Source: Deltaproteobacteria bacterium
GTDB taxonomy: Bacteria; Desulfobacterota; Desulfobulbia; Desulfobulbales; JAGXFP01
Reading direction: 5' to 3'
Assembly (NCBI GenBank): GCA_020056965.1
Contig: JAGVGT010000027.1
Coordinates: 1 to 46,365, forward strand
DNA length: 46,365 bases
A program made the position numbers and the translations under genes. Positions 1-6,697 of this stretch are shown piece after piece (position 1 is the first letter of the stretch; each line of letters begins with the position of its first letter). The notes beneath the pieces are model-generated. The model was not told the origin of the DNA. It worked only from the letters and a program-made list of their open reading frames with translations, and did no database searches.

Positions 1-11
1 GATTCACTCCT

Positions 12-36
12 GATCGCGGGCATGGCCCGCTCCTAC
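12..36. repeat. REP-like palindrome (GCGGGC-ATG-GCCCGC)
   Basis: A 6-bp perfect inverted repeat around ATG, followed by GCTCCTAC. It resembles the widely dispersed proteobacterial intergenic palindrome usually read as GTAGGAGCGGGCCATGCCCGCG. It lies downstream of the minus-strand gene that ends at 103. Confidence 0.6.
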
Positions 37-64
37 ATTACAGAATTTACCAGCCCACTCAGAC

Positions 65-95
65 GTAGGATGGGCAAAGCGCAGCGTGCCCATCA
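65..95. repeat. Dispersed hairpin repeat GATGGGCA...TGCCCATC
   Basis: Arms GATGGGCA (69-76) and TGCCCATC (87-94) pair perfectly around a 10-nt loop. The unit resembles a common intergenic repeat beginning GTAGGATGGGC. It sits 8 nt beyond the stop codon of the minus-strand FG-GAP protein and may act as a 3' transcript-end hairpin, but no U-tract follows on that strand. Confidence 0.55.
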
Positions 96-102
96 CTCAT
101 TT

Positions 103-1794
103 TTACCGGGTCACGGCGGCTAACGGGTAAACCGCCAGGACGCTTCGGTAATCACCGAAAGTGAGCCCGGACTTCTTGGTGATCAGCCCCAGATAAAGCC
201 GGGATGGCGTCCCCGCCGGAGTCATGATCAATTGGTAGTCGACCAGGTAGCTGCCGATCTCGCCGGTATTCCAGACATCGACAAAGGAAATGCCGTTCCA
301 GGTCAGGAACTGCACCGAACTGCCGGTGAAACTACCGATGGTCTTAAGCAGGGCGGCCACCCCCGAGGGGTTCTTCATGACCACCAGCTCCGGGCGACCG
401 TCACCGTTGACATCGGCAGCAATCAGCCGGGAGGGCACGTTGCGGTTGGTCTTTTCGCTGACCGCCCCGGCCGACTTGCCGATATAGCGCACCGTGTGGG
501 CGTAGGTGTCGCTGCCCCGCCAGAGTACCTCACCATCGGCGCCGTACAGGGAGAGCACGCCCCCATCATCCACAGCCGCCACCTCGGCCTGGCTGTCGCC
601 GTTGAAATCCGCCATGATGAACTCAAACAAGTTGACCGCGTCCGGCAACGCCAGTTTCTCGCCGGCGACCAGCTTACCGTCCGCCAGGGTCAAAACATAC
701 AGCCCCTCCCGCACCGGCCGGTCCGCATCGGCCCGCTGTCCGAGCAGGACCAGGCCACGACCGGGCAAATTAACCGGCCGGAGATGCCAGGGTTGCTTTT
801 CGGAGAGAGTGGCGAAACCGGTGCCGTCCCACTCGACTATGTAAGAGTAGGGCGTGTTGTCGGAAATGGTGCTGATATAAATCTCCGCCCGGCCATTGCC
901 GTTGAGGTCGGCCAAGTTAAGCGCCACCACCCTGGCAAACTTGGGCGGCGCCGGAATCTTGCCGGCCTCGACCAGCTTGTTGCCTTCCTGGCGGTAGGCG
1001 TGGAGCTGATGCTCGTCGGCCATGATCACCACCTGGCTGCCATCACCGAAAACATCACCGACATCCAGGTCCTGCATTTCCAGATCCAGCGACTGACTGC
1101 GGCTGATCATCTCCGGACGTCCGGGCAAACCGGCCGCCGAGGCGGCCACCGCGCCAATGGGAGGTATGGCCGGCGCCACCGGGGCCGCCTCGCGGAACAA
1201 CCGGTCCGGGTGGAGGGCCTGGTCACCGCCACTGCCCTGGGCGCCCTTTTCCTCCTTGGGCGGCTCGACCTGGGCCGGACCCACCGGTCCGAACCTGACC
1301 TCGGAGCCGGATTGCTTGAGGCCGCCCTTGAACATGTTGCGGCCGACCTCAACCACCAGTTGATCGATGGCGGCAATCACCTCGCCGGGGCTGTTGGCGG
1401 TGGCGTAAAACCGCTCATCGGCGGCCTCGCCAATAACTCGCACCGCCCGCAGGTCCAAGCTGATCAGGTTACCCATGGCGGTGATGCTGCCCTTCAGCAC
1501 CAGTTCCGCCCCCACGGCCGAACCGATCACCGCCGGGTCGGCACCGCCGGAATCATCCATGGCCTTGCGCACCGCCTGCCGGTCAATCACCGCCACACCG
1601 CCACGGGAGCCCAGGCGACTGGCCAGCATGGCCTCCACTCCGGCCGGGAGATAGGCGAGGTCGGCGGCGGCATTGAGTTCAAACGGCATGATCGCCACCT
1701 TGGGGCGGGAGTATTTCTCCTCGGCCCGGGCCTGGGTATGGATAACTAAAGGGATGATCGCGAAGAGCATCGCCAAGATCGTTACTTTTTTCAT
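103..1794 (-). CDS. Secreted CsgG/FlgO-like protein with FG-GAP (VCBS-type) repeats
   Basis: A 563-residue exported protein. The N-terminus (MKKVTILAMLFAIIPLVIH, cleavage near AEE) is a signal peptide. Residues about 30-160 (VAIMPFELNAA, a conserved R-x-A at the end of the helix, ELVLKGSITAMG) resemble the alpha/beta domain of FlgO/CsgG/TolB-N-like lipoproteins, which assembles a list of factors acting at the outer membrane. Residues about 235-540 hold at least four FG-GAP-like blades with D-x-N-G-D-G calcium-loop motifs (DVFGDG, DLNGNG, DFNGDS, DVNGDG), suggesting a beta-propeller. A low-complexity Pro/Ala linker separates the halves. There is no lipobox Cys, so it is probably periplasmic or secreted rather than a lipoprotein. 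AGGA lies 8 nt before the ATG. Domain assignment is confident; function and partner are unknown. Confidence 0.8.
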   Translation of the reverse strand: MKKVTILAMLFAIIPLVIHTQARAEEKYSRPKVAIMPFELNAAADLAYLPAGVEAMLASRLGSRGGVAVIDRQAVRKAMDDSGGADPAVIGSAVGAELVLKGSITAMGNLISLDLRAVRVIGEAADERFYATANSPGEVIAAIDQLVVEVGRNMFKGGLKQSGSEVRFGPVGPAQVEPPKEEKGAQGSGGDQALHPDRLFREAAPVAPAIPPIGAVAASAAGLPGRPEMISRSQSLDLEMQDLDVGDVFGDGSQVVIMADEHQLHAYRQEGNKLVEAGKIPAPPKFARVVALNLADLNGNGRAEIYISTISDNTPYSYIVEWDGTGFATLSEKQPWHLRPVNLPGRGLVLLGQRADADRPVREGLYVLTLADGKLVAGEKLALPDAVNLFEFIMADFNGDSQAEVAAVDDGGVLSLYGADGEVLWRGSDTYAHTVRYIGKSAGAVSEKTNRNVPSRLIAADVNGDGRPELVVMKNPSGVAALLKTIGSFTGSSVQFLTWNGISFVDVWNTGEIGSYLVDYQLIMTPAGTPSRLYLGLITKKSGLTFGDYRSVLAVYPLAAVTR

Positions 1795-1954
1795 CGATAT
1801 ATCCTGTCCGAATTGATTGATTGACCCACGGCCGGCCGCACTTACGGCCAGTGAAACATCCGCTGTTTAACCCGGCAAAGCCGCTTTGGGCAAGGGATAT
1901 TTAAGCGCGTTGCATTTCATACCACAATGTGGTAATAGGCATCTCGTAGACGGT

Positions 1955-2068
1955 CGTCATTGCGAGGAGGGGCGTCAGCCCGACGCGGCAACCTCCTCGC
2001 GCTACCAAGGACTTGTCCGGTTGCCTTTGCGAGGAGATTGCTTCGTCGCAAAGCTCCTCGCAATGACG
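1955..2068. repeat. MITE-like element with CGTCATTGCGAGGAG terminal inverted repeats
   Basis: A 114-bp unit with a perfect 15-bp inverted repeat at its ends (1955-1969 and 2054-2068). A second, inner inverted repeat (CAACCTCCTCGC / GCGAGGAGATTG) lies inside. Related copies are at 38290-38422 (complete) and 16345-16380 (one end only). It occupies about a third of the 346-bp gap between divergent genes; the rest of that gap shows only a short palindrome (ACCACAATGTGGT, about 1920-1932) and no gene. Confidence 0.75.
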
Positions 2069-2140
2069 AGAGTGACCGGGTATATTGCCGCCTTTCACAC
2101 AATCAACTAGACCATCGGCAACACCAGGCGAGGACAACCC

Positions 2141-3889
2141 ATGCGCAACCGCAAGATCGAACTGCAGGACTGTTTCAAGACCTACACCTACGACCAGGAC
2201 AAGGCCATGAGCCCGGAGGAGACCGTGAGTCGCTTCCAGGACCGCCTGAAGACCGTCAACCTGGATATCCTCAGAGAGATCCGCCGCATCGACAACGGCC
2301 GGCTGGACATCCCGGTCTACTTCAGCGTCTGCGGCAAGGACGCCATTGCCACCATCGGCAACAAGAAGCAGATGGGCAAAGGCTGCACCCCCGAGCAGTC
2401 CAGGGCCAGCGCCTGCATGGAACTGGGCGAGCGCTTCAGTTTCTTCAGCTTCAAGAAGGATCCGGCCAACTTCATCAATGACACCTACGAAAACCTCAAG
2501 GCGGCCGGCCAGCCGGTGTTGCCCCTGGAACGGCTTCTGCAGTCGGTCCACGACGACAAGACCAGCCCGGCCTTGCTGGCCAGCATGCTGGAGGGCTTGA
2601 GCATGCAGTGGGTCTGGGCCACCAACCTGACCAGAGGCGGCGAGGTACTGGTGCCCTTTTCCTGGTTTTATGCGATCAACGAATTCAACGGCCCCTCGGC
2701 CGGCAACACCTATGAAGAGGCGGTCAGCCAGGGGATCTGCGAGATCGTCGAACGCCATGTCTGCTCGCTGATCAGCCGCCAGCAGATCAAGGCGCCGCTG
2801 ATTGATCCGGATAGCGTCACCGACCCGGTGGCCCGGGAGCTGCTCGACAAATTCGCCCGCCACAACATCAAGGTCTACCTGAGTGACTTCAGCCTCGATA
2901 CCGGCATCCCGACCATCGGGGCGTTGGCCATCGACCCCGGCACCTTCCCGGAGTCGAGCGAGATCGTTTACACCGCCGGCACTACCCCCGACCCGGACAA
3001 ATCGCTGATCCGGGCCCTCACCGAGGTGGCCCAGCTGGCCGGTGATTTCAACAGCAAGGCCAATTACGTGGCCTCGGGGTTACCCAAACCCTTGAACATG
3101 GCCGAGGTGCAATACATCACTCGACCGGGCCGGACGGTGCGCATCGAAGAGCTGCCCCGTCTGGGCGACAACAACATGCGGGTGGAAATCGAGCGCTGCC
3201 TGGCCGCCCTGAAAAAACTCGACCTGGAGGTGCTGGTGGTCAACACCATGCATGACCAGCTGCAGATCCCCACCATCTACACCATCGTTCCCGGCGCCCA
3301 TTTCCGGGAGCGTTCCATGGTCAGCAACGCCGGGCTCTTCGCCGCCAAGCTGATCAACGAGCTGCTCAGCGACCCGGCCGAGAGGGCCCGCCACCTGGAA
3401 CGGCTGGAAAAATTGCTGCCGGAGTCATACTTCATCGAGTTCTACCTGGGCCAGAATCTTTACAACAACGGCCAGCCCGAGGCGGCCCTGCCCCATCTGG
3501 AGCGGGCCCTGGCCCTGAACCCCGACCCTGAGGACATCCCCTACATCTACTCGTTCATGGGCAGCTGTCTGAAGGATCTGGAGCGTTACGTCGAGGCCAT
3601 CGACATCCTGCTGAAAGGCACCGAACACGACGACGAGCGCCCCGACCTCCACAACCTCCTGGGCTTCTGCCACTTCAAGCTGGCCGACCACGAGGCGGCG
3701 GTCCGCCACTTTTCCAAGGCCGTCTACCTGGCCCCCACCTCGGCCATCGACTATGCCAACCTGGGCGTCAACTACCGGAAACTGGGCCAGCGGGAGGAGG
3801 CGATGAAGTCCTTCGCCCTGGCCCTGTCGCTGGACCCGTCGATCGCTTTCGCCAAACAGCATATGACCGAACTGGCGGCAGGGAAGTAA
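2141..3889 (+). CDS. YcaO-domain protein with C-terminal TPR repeats
   Basis: A 582-residue cytoplasmic protein. Residues about 65-400 form a YcaO ATP-dependent cyclodehydratase-type domain. The three Glu-bearing ATP/Mg segments are visible: ACMELGERFS, EEAVSQGICEIVERH and IRALTEVAQ. YcaO enzymes activate peptide-backbone amides (azole or thioamide formation). The E. coli relative of similar length (586 aa) is annotated as an accessory factor for ribosomal protein S12 methylthiolation. From about residue 430 the protein carries three to four TPR units (e.g. AALPHLERALALNPD, AAVRHFSKAVYLAPT) instead of the Pro-rich C-terminus of azoline-forming YcaOs. No precursor peptide, dehydrogenase, TfuA or RimO is adjacent, so a RiPP role is not supported. 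GCGAGGA precedes the ATG. Confidence 0.85.
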   Translation: MRNRKIELQDCFKTYTYDQDKAMSPEETVSRFQDRLKTVNLDILREIRRIDNGRLDIPVYFSVCGKDAIATIGNKKQMGKGCTPEQSRASACMELGERFSFFSFKKDPANFINDTYENLKAAGQPVLPLERLLQSVHDDKTSPALLASMLEGLSMQWVWATNLTRGGEVLVPFSWFYAINEFNGPSAGNTYEEAVSQGICEIVERHVCSLISRQQIKAPLIDPDSVTDPVARELLDKFARHNIKVYLSDFSLDTGIPTIGALAIDPGTFPESSEIVYTAGTTPDPDKSLIRALTEVAQLAGDFNSKANYVASGLPKPLNMAEVQYITRPGRTVRIEELPRLGDNNMRVEIERCLAALKKLDLEVLVVNTMHDQLQIPTIYTIVPGAHFRERSMVSNAGLFAAKLINELLSDPAERARHLERLEKLLPESYFIEFYLGQNLYNNGQPEAALPHLERALALNPDPEDIPYIYSFMGSCLKDLERYVEAIDILLKGTEHDDERPDLHNLLGFCHFKLADHEAAVRHFSKAVYLAPTSAIDYANLGVNYRKLGQREEAMKSFALALSLDPSIAFAKQHMTELAAGK

Positions 3890-3905
3890 TTCATTGTCAC
3901 ATTGG

Positions 3906-4160
3906 GAATCCAGAATTCAGAAGCCAGAATCCAGAAGCTAAAGGATGAGGCTCAGGAGAAAATGGGCCTCTTTTCTCCTGAGCCTCATGCAAAACTCACA
4001 ATTCGTCATTCCCGAGGTAGTAATCGGGAATCCAGTCTTCGATAAATCAAGTAGTTCTGGATTCCGGCCTTCGCCGGAATGACGGAGAAAATTGGTTATC
4101 AGAGAGTTTTGCAAGAGGCTCTCCTGACTCCTGACTTCTGGCTTCTGAATTCTGGGATTC
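3906..4160. repeat. Nested multi-layer palindrome (onion-like inverted repeats)
   Basis: Four inverted repeats occupy the gap between the convergent YcaO and DUF202 genes. The outer arms (3906-3930 and 4135-4160) share AGAATTCAGAAGCCAGAA in opposite orientation. Inside lies a self-contained 18-bp perfect hairpin (3945-3962 / 3971-3988). Then TGCAAAACTC (3988-3997) pairs with GAGTTTTGCA (4104-4113). Innermost is a 4004-4084 unit (CGTCATTCCCG ... CCGGAATGACG) of the common CATTCCGGCGAAGGCC-type repeat. The 18-bp hairpin with its T-rich arm could terminate both convergent genes. The layering suggests successive insertion of repeats into one another. Confidence 0.75.
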
Positions 4161-4181
4161 TTTACAAGGATGCCCAGAAGA

Positions 4182-4556
4182 TCAGCCCCGGAAACCGTAG
4201 GTCAGATAGAGCAGGATGATCAGGGCCAGCACCCCGACCGCGCCGTTGACCACCGCCGCGCCCCAAAGCCGGTAGCCAGGGGGAATCTCGGCCGGTTGTA
4301 AACTGGCGATGACGGTGCGGTACTGGATGATGGAGAAGAAACTGATCAGGCTGGAAAGGAGCAGGAAGACGACCCCCAGGTAAAAGGAGATTTCCCGCTG
4401 GAGGAAGATGACGCCGCTTTTCCCGATCACCTCCAGGAACAGTCCGAAGCGCTCGACCACGAAACCGAAGGCCATCAGTGAGACGCTGGTCCGGTTCCAG
4501 GCCAGCAGGGTCCGCTCGGAGGCGAAAAGAACCCGGGGGTCTTTGAGCGAGGACAT
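4182..4556 (-). CDS. DUF202 family small membrane protein
   Basis: A 124-residue inner-membrane protein of the DUF202/YidH family. The hallmark N-terminal segment LFASERTLLAWNRTS precedes the first hydrophobic stretch. Three membrane spans are apparent (about residues 25-45, 56-78 and 98-120). The family is widespread and its biochemical role is not established. GGAGG lies just before the ATG. It points the same way as the Cys-module protein and the CutA-TPR gene upstream, with about a 100-nt gap, so co-transcription is possible but not shown. Confidence 0.85.
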   Translation of the reverse strand: MSSLKDPRVLFASERTLLAWNRTSVSLMAFGFVVERFGLFLEVIGKSGVIFLQREISFYLGVVFLLLSSLISFFSIIQYRTVIASLQPAEIPPGYRLWGAAVVNGAVGVLALIILLYLTYGFRG

Positions 4557-4658
4557 GGCAAACCTCCGGTCGGCCTAATCAGGCCAGGACTGTTGCCCCG
4601 GCGCCAACCCTGGGTGAGTATTCGGCCTCCCTGGCGCCAGGGCCGGGGAGGCGCTATT

Positions 4659-5015
4659 TCATTTCTTTTTCTTGCCGCTCTTCGGAGCGGAATCAAGCGG
4701 GCAGGGAACACCCGCCTCGGCGAAGGCGCTGCAGGCCAGCGTATCTTCCACCGACTTCAGGGCGCCGGACTTCTTGACGGCGGTCTTGACCTGGCCGCCC
4801 TTCTTGCCAGTCCCGATGGGGCAGGGCACTCCCTCTTCGGCAAATCCGCAGCAGGCCAAGGTGTCTTCCACCGACTTCAGGACCCCCGATTTCTTGGCCT
4901 TGCCGGCGGCCTTCTTGCCAGTGGGGATCGGACACGGCTCGCCCGCCTCGGCAAAGGCGCTACAAGCCAGGGTATCTTCAAGCTCTTTCTTTACCGATTT
5001 TTTCTTCTTGTCCAT
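4659..5015 (-). CDS. Lysine-rich protein with three Cys-containing repeat modules
   Basis: A 118-residue protein I do not recognise. It consists of three near-identical modules at residues about 12-30, 49-67 and 89-107, each reading DTLAC-(S/C)-(A/G)-FAE-(A/E)-G-x-PCP, with the two Cys separated by nine residues. The middle module has an extra adjacent Cys. Modules are joined by Lys/Gly-rich linkers, and both termini are runs of Lys. There is no signal peptide or membrane span. The DNA shows the same three-fold periodicity, consistent with internal duplication. Paired Cys in a basic protein could bind metal or form disulfides; the poly-Lys ends suggest contact with nucleic acid or acidic partners, but this is speculation. 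It sits between DUF202 and CutA-TPR genes on the same strand. Confidence 0.7.
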   Translation of the reverse strand: MDKKKKSVKKELEDTLACSAFAEAGEPCPIPTGKKAAGKAKKSGVLKSVEDTLACCGFAEEGVPCPIGTGKKGGQVKTAVKKSGALKSVEDTLACSAFAEAGVPCPLDSAPKSGKKKK

Positions 5016-5074
5016 AATCGTCTCCAGAGTTTCGCTTAATAATCCGCGGTCTACCGCAACCCGGTTTCAGGTCC

Positions 5075-6436
5075 TCATTTCCCGGCCAGCTTGGCCAGGC
5101 TGGTCAACGCCTCGGCCAAGCCTGCCTCGTTTCCGCTTTCCCGGTACACCTCGGCCAGCTCTTCCAGTCCGCGCAGATGTTCCGGGGCCTGATCGAGAAT
5201 CCGCAAACAGCACTCCTGGGCCTCGGCCAACCGCCCCTGCTTGCGGTAAATCCGCGACATCCCCAAGTGTCCGTAAGGATCAAAACGGATCTTCAGGCTG
5301 GCCTGGTAATGCTCCAGGGCCTTTTCATCACCGCCCATGTTAAAGTAGGCGTCGCCCACCCGGGAGTGCATCACCTGGTTGCGGGGTTCTTTCTCGAGAA
5401 TAAGGCCCCACCAGCGCACCACCTCCGAGTACTTGCGCAGCCAGCGGTAGCAGTCACCCAGGCCATACAGAGCGAAGGTGTTATCCGGCTCGTAGTCCAC
5501 CGCTTTTTGGTAATAGACGATGCCCCGCTCATAATCCTGGCGGCGGCGATAGACGTTGCCGACCATGGTTAACACCGCCACGTAGTGGTCGTCCAGGGCC
5601 AGCAGCCTTTCCAGAAATTGCAGGGCCTCGGTGTCCTTTTCCGCCTTGTAGTAGAGACTGCCGATCCCCAGAAGGGCGTAGCGGTCATTGGGCTCCACCG
5701 CCAGGGCCTGTTTATAGAAGCGCTCGGATTCGCTGAAATTACGCAATTTCTTGTAGGAATCGCCCACCCTGGTCATGACCTGGATGTCGTCCTGGTTGCA
5801 GGCCAGGTAGCGTTGCCAGTAATGGATGGCCTTCTCATGCTGGTTCAAGCCCCGGTAGGCGTCACCGATGCCGCGCAGGGCGAAGACGTTCTGTTCGTCG
5901 ATGGATAAAATTCGCTCGTAATGGCTGATCGAGCGATTGAACTTGCGGGTTTCCCGGTAGAGGTCGCCCAGCCCCACCAGGATATAGGCATTGCCGGGGT
6001 CGAGTTCCACGGCCTCCAGGAGCACCTCCTCGGCCTCCTGGAAATTGCCGCTGCGCAACAACTTGTTGCCTTTTTTGGAGAGTTCGATGGCCGCTTCCAG
6101 GGCCGGGCCGCGCGCATCGCTACCACCCTGGCTTTCCCGGGCCCACTGCCAGTATTCGGCCAGGACGCTCTGGGCCTGGACGGCCAGCCACTGGGGAATT
6201 TTATAAGGGTGATTCGCCCGCAGCCAACTCTCCAGCTCGGCCGTCCTTTCCGAGATGAACTTAAAAGTTATCCGATACTCTTCGGCGCTCTCCAGGTTGC
6301 CATCCGACCGATAGAAAGAGCGGATCGGGCCATCCACCTGGGCACAGGCGGCCAGCTTTTCGTCGATGCTGCCCCGGGCCAGCTTTTCGGCGCTTTCCCG
6401 GTCAGCCGTGGTTGTCCAGCCGATACTCATCATCAT
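5075..6436 (-). CDS. CutA-like domain fused to a long TPR array
   Basis: A 453-residue soluble protein. Residues about 4-100 match CutA1, the trimeric divalent-cation-tolerance fold: TTADRESAEKLA, DEKLAACAQV, the EEYRITFKF strand and HPYKIPQW are all recognisable. The usual Glu after HPY-x-x-P is Gln here. From about residue 115 to the end there are roughly nine to ten TPR units (e.g. GNAYILVGLGDLYRETRKF, YALLGIGSLYYKAEK, AEVYRESGNEAGLAEAL). CutA is normally a stand-alone protein of about 110 residues, so the fusion is unusual. It suggests that the CutA trimer here displays TPR arms for protein binding. Three Met codons open the frame; the first is taken. Confidence 0.75.
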   Translation of the reverse strand: MMMSIGWTTTADRESAEKLARGSIDEKLAACAQVDGPIRSFYRSDGNLESAEEYRITFKFISERTAELESWLRANHPYKIPQWLAVQAQSVLAEYWQWARESQGGSDARGPALEAAIELSKKGNKLLRSGNFQEAEEVLLEAVELDPGNAYILVGLGDLYRETRKFNRSISHYERILSIDEQNVFALRGIGDAYRGLNQHEKAIHYWQRYLACNQDDIQVMTRVGDSYKKLRNFSESERFYKQALAVEPNDRYALLGIGSLYYKAEKDTEALQFLERLLALDDHYVAVLTMVGNVYRRRQDYERGIVYYQKAVDYEPDNTFALYGLGDCYRWLRKYSEVVRWWGLILEKEPRNQVMHSRVGDAYFNMGGDEKALEHYQASLKIRFDPYGHLGMSRIYRKQGRLAEAQECCLRILDQAPEHLRGLEELAEVYRESGNEAGLAEALTSLAKLAGK

Positions 6437-6697
6437 TTCGTCCCGCTTTCATTTTGGTTGGACATTTTTTCAGGAGCGCCATTGCGCACCCCAAGGCAAT
6501 ATAATGTCCTGTTTATCCGCAATCTTAGCACAGGAGAATACCAATGTCTTACTTTTTGACCGATAGATGCGCCATAATTTGCGGCCAGACTTGATACCCA
6601 GATTCAGGCGTGAATAAATTGCCACAAGTGGTATCCTGTCCAACCACTTTCGATAAACCACATTAACCATGAAATCCTTGATTGCGAGTCCCGTTAA

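Noticed and set aside
232-1749. 505-codon plus-strand open frame opposite the FG-GAP protein
   Set aside because: Low-complexity His/Gly/Arg-rich translation with no motif; it is the antisense shadow of a clear gene in GC-rich DNA.
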